Assembly: GCA_965212195.1 (NCBI GenBank)
Contig: CBDBUW010000015.1
Location: forward strand, 186,001-250,000
Source: JAJCYK01 sp965212195
GTDB taxonomy: Bacteria; Bacteroidota; Bacteroidia; Cytophagales; Cyclobacteriaceae
DNA: 64,000 bases
Direction of reading: 5' to 3'
Of the stretch, positions 29,201 to 37,986 are shown in pieces. Both the position numbers and the translations under genes were made by a program. Under the pieces are notes generated by a model, which did no database searches, had not been told where the DNA came from, and saw nothing but the letters and a program-made list of their open reading frames with translations. The stretch's first letter is position 1; the number at the start of each line of letters is the position of its first letter.

Positions 29201-29570
29201 CTTCAATGGCCTCAAGTTCGGTGACCTGGTCGCTCAAGGCTGCATCCAAACGGAAAGTCTGCCCTAAGTCCAGATATACCCCATTGCGGGTATAAGTTTC
29301 AAAACCCACAAAACTTACGGTTACTGTATAAGGCCCGCCCACATTCATATTATTGAGGCGGTATGCGCCCGTTACATCGGTGGCATTCCCAAATTGGGAG
29401 TTTGTAGGCTGGTGAACAGCGATTACCGTAGCGCCGGGTATGGGCTCACCGTTGGAATCGGTTATGGTACCATTCATACTGGAAGTGGTACTACCCTGAC
29501 TCCAAGCGGTCTGCATGCCGAGTACCATTATGACACCTAGCAACAGGTTACTTAGTAATAGTTTTCTCAT
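26268..29570 (-). CDS. Oar-like TonB-dependent outer-membrane receptor (copy 1)
   Basis: This 1100-residue outer-membrane protein has a signal peptide (LLLSNLLLGVIMVLGMQTAWSQ) and a carboxypeptidase-regulatory-like domain at about 30-115 (GTITDSNGEPIPGATVIAVHQP). A plug region (about 120-250, with GGLNNRYNSVFIDGAPTND and SVDGIEQFQIVLAPYDVRQGG) and a long barrel follow, ending in Phe as outer-membrane barrels do. The layout matches Oar/OmpA-related TonB receptors rather than SusC; no SusD gene is adjacent. Cargo is unknown. It is a close paralogue of the next gene upstream. The 5' region contains a CGCACC/GGTGCG hairpin. Confidence 0.93.
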   Translation of the reverse strand: MRKLLLSNLLLGVIMVLGMQTAWSQGSTTSSMNGTITDSNGEPIPGATVIAVHQPTNSQFGNATDVTGAYRLNNMNVGGPYTVTVSFVGFETYTRNGVYLDLGQTFRLDAALSDQVTELEAIEVLAGTGEVFDGNRSAPETVVNDYAIQQLPTVSRDLNDFTRLSPLANTNVGIGGAISFGGLNNRYNSVFIDGAPTNDYFGLASNGTNGGQTGISPISVDGIEQFQIVLAPYDVRQGGLAGAGISAVTRTGSNNFEGSAWYLVSNEGLAGKTPTDDGSVTRTKLPDFSNKTYGFRLGGPVIKDKLFFFVLAEIQRDETPQPFTIGDYLGDSDASDLDAIGDFVRNRYNYEPGDWRFTSDLLEGEKFMVNLDYNISDKHKLAFRYRYTKAENIGPLPSTNTLINFANSGQFFPSTANNGTIELKSNFANSSNSFIFGVNTVRDDREVSGQPFPNIQIQDGGNGALINLGGEPFSHANVVNQDVFTLTNNFNMYRGRHTITVGTHNEYFSIFNLFLPLHPPRYTFSSLEKFLQPAPAVPEAWLFLYGHEQSDQNIGDDAVSVAADFSTLQLGFYVQDEFQVNDNFKLTGGIRVDIPIFLDDGPANSQFDSQTRPLIEAAGYDLQGSTAGQVPSTQLHWSPRVGFNWDVNGDNNTQLRGGFGIFTSRIPYVWPGGVYLRNGLTSGFTVGFDGGGFAPPGLGGIPFEPDLNNQPAITGGPQGDVDLFAEDFKFPQIFKASLGVDRKLPWWGLIATVDVQYTNKVNDIAYQHVNKPLNPIGNLTGTPDDRPIFDNTAIDPTYNYITLATNTGKGNTFSVTAQIQKPFDNGFTGSLAYSYTHAESLFDGTVFINSSQWQEYHSVTGRNNPTGLQRSQFATGSRISGFASYRREYARNFATSISLFYNGQSGLPFSYVYRDNSGGLTNDDPNLDEARNLIYVPASESEIIFGQMVDDGMGGMMVAEASAADAAAQWAALDAFIAGDDYLSERRGRYAERNAARMPFESIIDLRAAQEFFISSGGRKHILEVSIDIFNFTNFLNKDWGRRHQISDNQNFQLINYVGMLPGTNTPTYTFSDPGDPWSIIQSGVNSARWSARFGLRYTF

Positions 29571-29876
29571 AGTAGTTTAGCTTAGTGAAATTTGAGCTCG
29601 CACCCATAAATTTCGGTGCGTTCAAAAGTTACTAACAAGTATAACATATGATTTTGATTAATAAAAGCAGGGGGATTATAGATGGGAAAAAAAGTAGGGG
29701 TGATTTAAGGGGGTTAGAGTGGAGAATAGAGTTATAGACGACAGTTAGGCCGAGGAACAGCGATTAATATTAAAACAATTACTATTAGATCGATAATAGA
29801 CATACCTGCGTACGCGTAAACAGGGCAACTATACCATACGTAGGTGTGTAACCTCATTTGCCATGATCCCAAAAAA
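29571..29876. other. Non-coding region between the two TonB receptor genes
   Basis: No credible ORF or tRNA is present. It holds the leader of copy 1 (with the hairpin at 29599-29620), an A/T-rich stretch, a purine-rich stretch (29660-29730), and a 12-base inverted repeat at 29801-29812 and 29837-29848 (CATACCTGCGTA and TACGTAGGTGTG, two G-T pairs, 24-base loop). I found no exact TAnnTTTG element on the minus strand here. The inverted repeat could be an operator or the stem of a small RNA; neither is shown. Confidence 0.45.
29599..29620 (-). other. Possible 5' leader hairpin of TonB receptor copy 1
   Basis: Inverted arms CGCACC and GGTGCG are separated by 10 bases and lie about 30 bases before the start codon at 29570. 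This could be a leader structure or an operator; no T run follows. The stem is short, so chance is possible. Confidence 0.3.
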
Positions 29877-29900
29877 AAAGCCCTCAAATTTGAGGGCTTT
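29877..29900 (-). terminator. Intrinsic terminator of the second TonB receptor gene
   Basis: A perfect 12-base palindrome (AAAGCCCTCAAA with TTTGAGGGCTTT) follows the gene ending at 29922. On the minus strand it runs into nine T residues. Confidence 0.92.
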
Positions 29901-29921
29901 CCACTTTATATAGAGTTAAAT

Positions 29922-32900
29922 CTAATTTCCAAAGATGTAACGCAGACCTAATTGCATTTGCCATCTTGAACTACGTACTCCTGAGTCATCCAATGTAAGG
30001 AAATCTTCTAATCGCTCCTCACCGTCATAAGTGTAGGTAGGAGTGGTGCCGTCAGCTTGGAAACCTTCAAAATTCAACAATTCAACACTACCAAAACTAC
30101 CCGGGAAGTAACGCCATCCCCAATCTTTGTTGATCAGGTTGCTGAGGTTAAAGATATCCAGGGAGAATTGCAGGGTGTTGCGCTTGCCGTTCCCGGTTTC
30201 AATATAGAAGTCCTGAAGGAATCTAAGATCCAGGATGCTCTCAAAAGGCACTCTGGAAGCGTTTCGCTCCACATACATGCCTCTTCTCTCACTGAGATAG
30301 TCGTCCCCTTCAATGTAAGCATTTAATTCGCTCCACTGTTGGGCTGCTGTACGACCTCCATCGTCAATCAAAACGATCTCATCGCTGCTGGCCGGTACAT
30401 AGATCAATGTTCTTTCGCGAGAGTCCTCATTGTTCACCGCACCATTATCATTGTATATATAGGTAAATGGCTGACCCGACTGACCGTTATAAAAAAGTCC
30501 AATCTGAGATGCCGCAAATCCGCCATATTCCTTGCGATATGATACCTGAGCGATGATGCGAGATCCCACGGAAAAATCCGAGCGAGTTGCCCTTCTTTCG
30601 AAGTTTCGACCGTTTACGGTATGCAAACCACGCCATTGAGAAGAGTTCTGAGAACTGGTACCATCGAATATACTCTCTGAATCACCATAGGTATAGGAAA
30701 CACTCGCAGAAAAACCATTGTCGAAAGGCTTAGTAAGTTGAGCAGTCAAATTATAGGCAAATCCTTTGCTGGTATTCCTACCAAGTAATATCCGTCCGTA
30801 GGTTGGATCTATCTCATCCCTACGATCGTACAAAATACGATTGTCTGGAGTTCCTGTTAGTGTTAGAGTAGAAGGTTTCAAGTTCACATTTTGATAATCA
30901 ACATTGTTCAGGAACTTCGTGTAAAGACCTTCTATGGTACCAATCAACCCCCAAGGTAATTTATGGTCAACAGCCAGATTCAACTTAAATACCTGTGGAA
31001 CCTTGAAATCATCCACAAACAAATCAATATCCCCTGAAGGGGCTACCGTACCCGGTTCAATACTCTGGAACTGATTGTTGGGGTCCGGCTCAAAAGGTAG
31101 ATCGCCGAATCTCAAGTCGGTACCCCGGTTCAACCCATAGTTGTTATAAGCCCCACCAGGCCATACCAAAGGTACACGGCTATTGAAGATACCGATACCT
31201 CCTCGTACTTGAGTGGATTGATCCCCATGAATGTCGTAGTTAAATCCAACTCGGGGAGCCACCATGAACTGGGTTTTTATGAATTTACCAGTGCGTGCGC
31301 CGCCCAGGTCGTAGCCAAAGGCTTCGATTATGGGAATGGTGGTATTGTTGAACTCCTCATTAGCAGGGGTTTCATCAAATATGGGGATGTCCACACGGAT
31401 CCCAGCGGTGAACTTCAACTTATCACTAACCTGGATCTCATCCTGTACATAGAATCCCAATTGCAAAGCATTGAAAATGGCAGCCGCTTGAGAAGCATCT
31501 CCGACCTCATCATCCACCAAGGAGAAACTTCTAATAAAGAAGCTGGAATTTTCATCGTTCAGGAAGTCGTCAAGATTGTTAAATTCGTAAGAACCAAAGT
31601 TGAAGGGGATAAACAAGTTGTACACATCGTAGAACTCGTTATGAGTACCAATAGTAATGGTATGTTTCCCTTTGAATAGTTCAAAGTTGTCGGTAATGGT
31701 GAATATATCCTGGTCCAAACGATTGGCCGTGGAGAATTGCTCACTTCCAAAGAGAATACTAGCACCTCCGTCATCAATTTCCACCCATGGGAAGTTTTCT
31801 CCGAAAGGATCTCTATCATCCCGTACTCTGGTGTATCCCAAGATTAAGCTATTGGCTTTGTCATTGCCAAAAGTGCTTTTGATTTCCAAAGAAGTGGAGT
31901 GGGTGGTTGATGGAAAGAATTCTGCATTATTCAGGAAGTTAATGGTACGATTGGTGGACTGATCAGCTTCCAAATTCTCCACATCAGTGTAGGAATGTCT
32001 TAAGGAAAGCTTGTGGTTTTGATTGATATTCCAATCCAATCTCACTAATAACTTATCACTATCCAGGAATGCCGTATTATTTAGGAAATCTCCAGGATCG
32101 TAACCGAATCCGTTCAGCTTACTAATTAAAGCATTGATCTGGCTGATGTCAGAGTCACCGTCATAATCAGCAAAGTCAAATGGTTGCGGGGTCTCGTCCC
32201 TTTGGATCTCACCGCTCACGAAGAAAAACAATTTGTTCTTAATGATGGGCCCACCCAGACGTAATCCATAGGTTTGTGCTGTAAAATCGGGTAATTTAAC
32301 CCGATCCACATTAGGATTATCGGTAGGGGTTTTTCCAGCAAATCCTTCATTCCGCCAGAAATAATAAGCGGATCCCTCAAAGTCATTGGATCCACTGCGG
32401 GTAACTGCATTGATAGCGCCACCGGCAAATCCACTTTGACGCACATCGAAGGGTGCTACTGAAATTTGGAACTGTTCAATGGCATCCACACTAATGGGCG
32501 TTACCCCCGTTTGGCCGCCATTAGTACCACTACCAGCCAATCCGAATACGTCGTTGTTAACCGCACCATCGATAAAGATGGTGTTGAAACGATTGTTCAT
32601 CCCGCCGATAGAAATGGTGAAGCCATCACTACCTTCTTGAATATTGGCTTGAGGATTGAATCTGGCGTAATCTCCAATGGCCCTAGCCACCGTGGGTAAT
32701 TCATTGATCGTTCTCTCATCCACCACAGTAGCAGCTCCAGTGCGATTTCCATCAAACACTCCAGCCCCGGCGGTAATTACCAATTCCGCTAGTTCCGTGG
32801 TAGTCTCGGAAATAGTGAAATTCTGACGCGAGGTTTGACCCAATGATAGATAAATATTATTTATCTCTTGGGTTTCAAACCCCACATATGAAACCGTGAT

Positions 32901-33149
32901 CTTGTAGGGTCCTCCCACATTCATATTGCGAATAGTGTAGATCCCTTCCTGATTGGTAACATTTCCAAATTGGGATCCCGTGGGCCCGTGTACCGCAATT
33001 ACAGTAGCTCCGGGTACTGGTTCCCCAGTGTCATCTTGGACAGTACCATTCATTGATGCTGTGGTTACACCTTGGGCAAAGGCTGAAAAGCCTCCGAAAA
33101 AGCAAAAAATTGCTGCCAAAATGCTCACAAATAGTAGTTTTTGTCTCAT
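29922..33149 (-). CDS. Oar-like TonB-dependent outer-membrane receptor (copy 2)
   Basis: This 1075-residue receptor has a signal peptide ending FSAFAQ, a regulatory-like beta-sandwich domain (GTVQDDTGEPVPGATVIAVH, about 35-115), and a plug with GGMNNRFNTIFIDGAVNND and TPISVDAIEQFQISVAPFDV. The barrel ends RYIFGN. It shares long stretches with the downstream copy (for example LGGPIIKNKLFFFVSGEIQRDETPQPF against LGGPVIKDKLFFFVLAEIQRDETPQPF, each in two parts), so tandem duplication is likely. Insertions and loops differ, suggesting divergent cargo. A well-formed promoter lies about 150 bases upstream, so the leader is long. Confidence 0.93.
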   Translation of the reverse strand: MRQKLLFVSILAAIFCFFGGFSAFAQGVTTASMNGTVQDDTGEPVPGATVIAVHGPTGSQFGNVTNQEGIYTIRNMNVGGPYKITVSYVGFETQEINNIYLSLGQTSRQNFTISETTTELAELVITAGAGVFDGNRTGAATVVDERTINELPTVARAIGDYARFNPQANIQEGSDGFTISIGGMNNRFNTIFIDGAVNNDVFGLAGSGTNGGQTGVTPISVDAIEQFQISVAPFDVRQSGFAGGAINAVTRSGSNDFEGSAYYFWRNEGFAGKTPTDNPNVDRVKLPDFTAQTYGLRLGGPIIKNKLFFFVSGEIQRDETPQPFDFADYDGDSDISQINALISKLNGFGYDPGDFLNNTAFLDSDKLLVRLDWNINQNHKLSLRHSYTDVENLEADQSTNRTINFLNNAEFFPSTTHSTSLEIKSTFGNDKANSLILGYTRVRDDRDPFGENFPWVEIDDGGASILFGSEQFSTANRLDQDIFTITDNFELFKGKHTITIGTHNEFYDVYNLFIPFNFGSYEFNNLDDFLNDENSSFFIRSFSLVDDEVGDASQAAAIFNALQLGFYVQDEIQVSDKLKFTAGIRVDIPIFDETPANEEFNNTTIPIIEAFGYDLGGARTGKFIKTQFMVAPRVGFNYDIHGDQSTQVRGGIGIFNSRVPLVWPGGAYNNYGLNRGTDLRFGDLPFEPDPNNQFQSIEPGTVAPSGDIDLFVDDFKVPQVFKLNLAVDHKLPWGLIGTIEGLYTKFLNNVDYQNVNLKPSTLTLTGTPDNRILYDRRDEIDPTYGRILLGRNTSKGFAYNLTAQLTKPFDNGFSASVSYTYGDSESIFDGTSSQNSSQWRGLHTVNGRNFERRATRSDFSVGSRIIAQVSYRKEYGGFAASQIGLFYNGQSGQPFTYIYNDNGAVNNEDSRERTLIYVPASSDEIVLIDDGGRTAAQQWSELNAYIEGDDYLSERRGMYVERNASRVPFESILDLRFLQDFYIETGNGKRNTLQFSLDIFNLSNLINKDWGWRYFPGSFGSVELLNFEGFQADGTTPTYTYDGEERLEDFLTLDDSGVRSSRWQMQLGLRYIFGN

Positions 33150-33302
33150 AGTACGTTGAATTAAATGATGTTTATATATAACCAGCTGATTTTTAGTTGA
33201 TTTTGTAGAATTTTTACCACCCTAAGAACAAAATACAAAAGGTTGGCGAATTTGTTAGTAATTTATCCAAACATTCGTTAGCTGCCAAAGGCAAATCCGG
33301 GG

Positions 33303-33333
33303 CAAACATAGAAGGCTAGTTTGAACCTTGCAA
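33303..33333 (-). promoter_or_regulatory. Promoter for TonB receptor copy 2
   Basis: On the minus strand this reads TTG (33333-33331), a 20-base spacer, then TATGTTTG (33310-33303), an exact Bacteroidota promoter. It implies an untranslated leader of about 145 bases before the ATG at 33149. Confidence 0.65.
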
Positions 33334-33392
33334 TGAATTACTATTAAATTTTCGTGATTTTCGTCAGTATGAAATTAATGCTTTAATAATCC

Positions 33393-34718
33393 CTATTTTT
33401 TCGGTGGTCGTAGTTCCTTGGCTGTCAGTTTCTTCTCCCACAGTAGCTCTCCGTTTACATCTCTTATTTCCAGGGTCAAAACCCGTTCCTTGCGGGGTCC
33501 ACTGACTTTTACCACCCCAAAATTTCGCTGGGTCACCAAAGTACCCTCTTGTGTAAGGCTGTTTTCACCCTCATCGGGCGTATGACTACTTGAAGTCAAG
33601 GGCGAAACCGTAAAATCATACAAGGGGTAGGATCCCGGCCTATCCAGCCTCGATAGTTCGGTATGATGTCGATCGCCGGTAAGAAAAATTACTCCCCAGG
33701 CGCCAGAATCAGCGATGGCTTCCAGTAACTTTTTACGCTCAACAGGATAGGTGGCATAGTTTTCGAATACCGCCCCCGTATTTAAAACCTGTCCCCCAAT
33801 GCAAATGAACTTAAAGGCTGCCCTGCTGTAGGTAAGTGCATCCTTTAACCATTGGATTTGAGCCTCACCTATTAAGGCTTTAGTACTGTCGGTGTCATTA
33901 TTAGGAGCCCTAAAATACCGGTCGTCAATCAAGAAGAATTGAACATCCCCCCAGTAAAATGTTCCGGTAATGCCGCCTGCACCGGTGACGTTGTAGTTGG
34001 GATTGCCCCAAAACAATTTGAAGGTTTCTGTGGTAATCTCCTTATTCCAATAGCTGCGATCGGAATCGTTGGGGCCATAGTCATGATCATCCCAGATAGC
34101 ATAGTGATGTACTGATCCCAGCAACGGCTGTACCTCCGGAACGGAACGGGTATGCGTATAGCGTTCTAAAATACCTCTTCGGCTGTTCCAATCGGCCTCT
34201 CTCAGATAGACGTTATCTCCCAACCATACCATGAAGTCAGGTTTTTGAGCGCGAATATTCTCAAAAATTTCATAACCTCCTCCATAAGGATCGCCGGGGC
34301 GATCAGTGATGGTCTCATTTATATAATTACAACTTCCTAAAGCAAAGGAGAAATCCGGTGGATCGGTTCTATATTGCCAAAGTGTTTGTGTCTGAAATTC
34401 CAAAGGGTGGTCGATATCTATGACTACCCCATCGATTAACAGCTCATACTCATATATTTTACCCTGCTCCACATTATCGGCCTGTAGTTTTACTACGTGG
34501 GCGGTAATCGGTTCAGATCGCTTTTTGACAGTGCTCCGTTTAGGTTGATTTTGGCCTTTTTCCCAATACCTAAACTGGACTTCGGCAGGTTCTGAGGTCT
34601 GAACCCATAACAAGACCTCTTTCATAGTGGAATAGCCGACCATTGGCCCGGACTGCAGTTGTGCCCATAAGGTTATAGATAGAAAAAAACCGGAGAATAT
34701 TAGTAGTAACCTTTTCAT
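33393..34718 (-). CDS. PhoD-like alkaline phosphatase/phosphodiesterase, secreted
   Basis: This 441-residue protein has a signal peptide (LLLIFSGFFLSITLWAQ). An N-terminal beta-sandwich (about 20-115) is followed by a metallophosphatase domain with FALGSCNY, MVWLGDNVYLREADW, YAIWDDHDYGPNDSD and TGDRHHTEL, all metal-site motifs of the PhoD family. Such enzymes release phosphate from phosphodiesters and monoesters outside the cytoplasmic membrane. It is divergent from the M14 peptidase gene with 92 bases between. The receptor genes downstream may use its products, but that is inference. Confidence 0.92.
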   Translation of the reverse strand: MKRLLLIFSGFFLSITLWAQLQSGPMVGYSTMKEVLLWVQTSEPAEVQFRYWEKGQNQPKRSTVKKRSEPITAHVVKLQADNVEQGKIYEYELLIDGVVIDIDHPLEFQTQTLWQYRTDPPDFSFALGSCNYINETITDRPGDPYGGGYEIFENIRAQKPDFMVWLGDNVYLREADWNSRRGILERYTHTRSVPEVQPLLGSVHHYAIWDDHDYGPNDSDRSYWNKEITTETFKLFWGNPNYNVTGAGGITGTFYWGDVQFFLIDDRYFRAPNNDTDSTKALIGEAQIQWLKDALTYSRAAFKFICIGGQVLNTGAVFENYATYPVERKKLLEAIADSGAWGVIFLTGDRHHTELSRLDRPGSYPLYDFTVSPLTSSSHTPDEGENSLTQEGTLVTQRNFGVVKVSGPRKERVLTLEIRDVNGELLWEKKLTAKELRPPKK

Positions 34719-34810
34719 TGACTAAATATAGCATTCATTTGATAAGCAATTTGTTAATATTTCTTTACATTCGGCTTAATTTGAATGGTTTATACCAAAT
34801 CCGACCGCTC

Positions 34811-37369
34811 ATGCAACGTGTATTGATAACACTTTTGATATCCACTTTAATAACACTGGTGTCATACGCTCAGGATCTGAGCTATTATTTACCACAAGAT
34901 ATTTCTTACGATGAGAACATTCCGAAGCCACAGTCTGTGTTAGGTCACGAGGTTGGAGCTTGGCATGCGACTCACGACAAATTGATATGGTATATGAAAA
35001 CTCTGGCGGCCGCTTCGCCGAGGGTTACTTTGGAAATTTATGCCCACACTTATGAAAAAAGGCCGCTGTTACTATTGACCATAACCAGCCCTAAAAACCA
35101 CCAAGACATTGAAAACATCCGTCAGCAGCATCTTCGCATCAGCGATCCCCTACAAAGTAGTTCAACGACATTAGAAGATCAACCGGTAGTAGTTTGGATG
35201 GGCTATAGCGTGCACGGCAATGAAGCTAGTGGAACCAACGCCTCTCTTTTAGCAGCCTATTATCTGGCTGCAGCCCAAGGGCCAGAGATTCAGCAACTCC
35301 TCGACCATACTATCATCCTCATCGATCCCAGCATTAATCCTGACGGTATGAATCGATTTGCAAGCTGGGTAAATAGCCATAGAAGCAAAAACCTGGACGC
35401 TACGCCGCAAAGCCTGGAGCATAATGAGGCTTGGCCTCGAGGACGGACCAATCATTATTGGTTTGATCTCAATAGGGACTGGCTTCCTCTTCAACATCCG
35501 GAATCGCAAGGAAGATTGGAAAGATTCCATCATTGGAAACCCAATGTGCTTACAGACCACCATGAAATGGGATCGAACCGCACCTTTTTTTTCCAGCCCG
35601 GTGTACCCTCGCGTAACCACCCGCTGACACCTTCCCGGACCTTTGAGCTAACAGAGTCTATAGCTCAATATCATGCCAAGGCTCTGGATGAAATAGGCTC
35701 ACTATATTATTCCGGCGAAGGCTATGATGACTTTTACTATGGTAAAGGGTCTACCTACCCCGATGTAAATGGGGCCATTGGCATTCTCTTTGAACAAGCC
35801 AGTGTCAGAGGTCATTTGCGAGAAACCGATAATGGTCTAATGAGTTTTCCTTTTGCCATTCGCAATCAATTTACCACCACACTTTCTACACTACAAGCTG
35901 CACATGAGCTGCGCAACGAACTGTTGGAACACCAAAGGAGCTTCTATAGCACCGCTGTTCAGGAGGCTGTGGCCGACCCCTTGAAAGCATTCGTTTTTGG
36001 CGCTGAGGATAAGGTGCGAAATTTCCATTTTCTGGAAATTTTAAGGCGACACCAGATTAAAGCATTCCATCCTTCCCGCGATTTGCGCGTGGAGGGGAAT
36101 GATTACACTATGAATGATAGTTATGTGGTGCCCTTGAATCAACCTCAATACCGGCTGATCAAGGCCATTTTCGAGCAAAGGACCACCTTTCAGGATAGCT
36201 TATTCTATGATGTTTCTGCTTGGACCCTGCCATTGGCATTTAACCTGAAATTCCATGCATTGGATCGCAGAAATTTTACCTCTTCGCTTCTGGGTGAACC
36301 AACATCTGACTTGACATTCCCAAAAGGATCATTGCCTGTGGAAGCCAGCAATTATGGATATGCTTTCTCATGGCATCACTACTACAGTGCTCGCGCCGCA
36401 AACCGATTGTTGGAAAAGGGTTTAAAGATCAAGGTGACTACAGAAAATATGACTGCCAACGGGGCGTCCTTGCGGCCAGGCAGCATCCTGGTACCTATTC
36501 AGAATCAAGGCAAGTCAAGCTCCGAGATCTTTGAACTTATGAAAATCATATCTGAGAAAGACGGGGTGGATATTATTAGTCTGGAAACAGGATTCGGAGG
36601 AAATCAAAAATCATGGGGTAGTCCCACCATAGAAACTATAAGAAGGCCTAAAATTGTGGTAGTAGCAGAAAAGGACATCAGTGGGTACGAGGTTGGAGAA
36701 GTATGGCATTTACTGGACCAGCGATTTGATATTCCTATGACAATTATATCTCAAGACCGCATTGGCTCCTTAAAATTAGGCAAGTACAATACTCTGGTGA
36801 TGGTCAATGGTCAGTATAAGTCAATAAGTAAGAGTGCCAAAGAAAAAATTAAAAACTGGGTTTCGGATGGCGGAACGGTGATTGCTTGGAAGAATGCTGC
36901 CAAATGGCTGGCCGATCAAAAGATCAGCAAAGCCAGTTTTCAAAAGCAGGAAGCCGATACCACTTCCAATTTTGCGTATAGCGATAGAAACAAGCTCTCA
37001 GGGGCTCAAGTAATCGGCGGTGCTATTTTCGATGCCAAAGCAGATCTAAGCCATCCGCTTCTATATGGTTACACCCAGCCCAATGTACCGGTCTTCCGCA
37101 ATCATCAGCTAATACTGGATAGGTCCAAAAATCCCTTTACAAATCCGCTGATGTACTCTGAAAATCCCCTGCTGAGTGGTTACATTTCGCAACAAAAGCT
37201 TGAAAAGCTCAAGAATACGCCCGCAGTGGACATTAGTCATGTGGGATCCGGACGAATTATTTCCTACACAGATAACCCTAATTTTAGGGCATTCTGGCTT
37301 GGAACTAATAAATTATTCCTTAACGCTATATTTTTTGGACATATCATTGAATCAGAGGTAATCAAGTAG
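34811..37369 (+). CDS. Secreted M14-family zinc carboxypeptidase
   Basis: This 852-residue protein, from the ATG at 34811, has a clean signal peptide (VLITLLISTLITLVSYAQ); the longer frame to 34718 would bury it. The M14 domain spans about 30-400 with the zinc motif HGNEAS (His135, Glu138), DHHEMGSNRTFFFQPG, and LFEQASVRGH containing the probable catalytic glutamate. A long C-terminal part (about 400-852) has a glutamine-amidotransferase-like region (NTLVMVNGQY, WVSDGGTVIAWKN). M14 enzymes trim C-terminal residues or cell-wall peptides. The type is common in Bacteroidota. Confidence 0.92.
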   Translation: MQRVLITLLISTLITLVSYAQDLSYYLPQDISYDENIPKPQSVLGHEVGAWHATHDKLIWYMKTLAAASPRVTLEIYAHTYEKRPLLLLTITSPKNHQDIENIRQQHLRISDPLQSSSTTLEDQPVVVWMGYSVHGNEASGTNASLLAAYYLAAAQGPEIQQLLDHTIILIDPSINPDGMNRFASWVNSHRSKNLDATPQSLEHNEAWPRGRTNHYWFDLNRDWLPLQHPESQGRLERFHHWKPNVLTDHHEMGSNRTFFFQPGVPSRNHPLTPSRTFELTESIAQYHAKALDEIGSLYYSGEGYDDFYYGKGSTYPDVNGAIGILFEQASVRGHLRETDNGLMSFPFAIRNQFTTTLSTLQAAHELRNELLEHQRSFYSTAVQEAVADPLKAFVFGAEDKVRNFHFLEILRRHQIKAFHPSRDLRVEGNDYTMNDSYVVPLNQPQYRLIKAIFEQRTTFQDSLFYDVSAWTLPLAFNLKFHALDRRNFTSSLLGEPTSDLTFPKGSLPVEASNYGYAFSWHHYYSARAANRLLEKGLKIKVTTENMTANGASLRPGSILVPIQNQGKSSSEIFELMKIISEKDGVDIISLETGFGGNQKSWGSPTIETIRRPKIVVVAEKDISGYEVGEVWHLLDQRFDIPMTIISQDRIGSLKLGKYNTLVMVNGQYKSISKSAKEKIKNWVSDGGTVIAWKNAAKWLADQKISKASFQKQEADTTSNFAYSDRNKLSGAQVIGGAIFDAKADLSHPLLYGYTQPNVPVFRNHQLILDRSKNPFTNPLMYSENPLLSGYISQQKLEKLKNTPAVDISHVGSGRIISYTDNPNFRAFWLGTNKLFLNAIFFGHIIESEVIK

Positions 37370-37408
37370 AGCATTGCACGGGATAATAAAATTACTTTTC
37401 TTTGTGGC

Positions 37409-37915
37409 ATGAACTCATCACTTCTTTTTCCTCAGGACAAAAACTACATCCTGAAAGAAGCCCAGGAGAAAACCAAATCCCAGTTACTCACCGACTTAGC
37501 GGAAAGTGTTCGGACCATTTATCTTCAGAAATACAATCCTCTGGGATTGGAAGACGACACTATTCAGACCATTAAAAATTGTCGGCAACCGGTTATCGAA
37601 AATTTGGATAATTTTTACTCAGAACTTGCGGGTGTATACCGCTACAAGATCGGCAGTAATCAATTAGAGTTTATCTTCTCGGGAAAAAGTCATTATGAAA
37701 AATATCTGGATGACTGGAAGGAAGCGTTTGAGCTATGGGTTGAAGACTTCAGTTTATCCCCTTATTTTATCAGAGCCGTGCTCGAGGCCACTATTTTACA
37801 GCCAAAAGATAGAGTGGCCCACTTAGCCAGTAATAGACTGAAAGTACATCTTACCCAATACTTCCAGCTAAAGATTTACAAATACCGGGGGATCCTTCCT
37901 ACAAAAGCTGCGTAA
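37409..37915 (+). CDS. Conserved-looking protein of unknown function
   Basis: This 168-residue soluble protein has no signal peptide or membrane segment and is mostly predicted helix, with a short beta region (YRYKIGSNQLEFIFSG) in the middle and many aromatic residues. I do not recognise a family. It lies 39 bases after the M14 peptidase gene and 71 bases before ssb on the same strand, so it may share transcripts with either. Codon use looks like that of its neighbours. Confidence 0.65.
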   Translation: MNSSLLFPQDKNYILKEAQEKTKSQLLTDLAESVRTIYLQKYNPLGLEDDTIQTIKNCRQPVIENLDNFYSELAGVYRYKIGSNQLEFIFSGKSHYEKYLDDWKEAFELWVEDFSLSPYFIRAVLEATILQPKDRVAHLASNRLKVHLTQYFQLKIYKYRGILPTKAA

Positions 37916-37986
37916 AAAAAATCTTACCCAGTCTCCCATTCTGGCACTATGCGAGGTTTACTTTGTGTTGATTAAATAATTACAAC

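Noticed and set aside
29571..29921. Hidden tRNA, small gene or mobile element between the receptor genes
   Set aside because: No cloverleaf, no frame with plausible start and composition, and no terminal repeats were seen.
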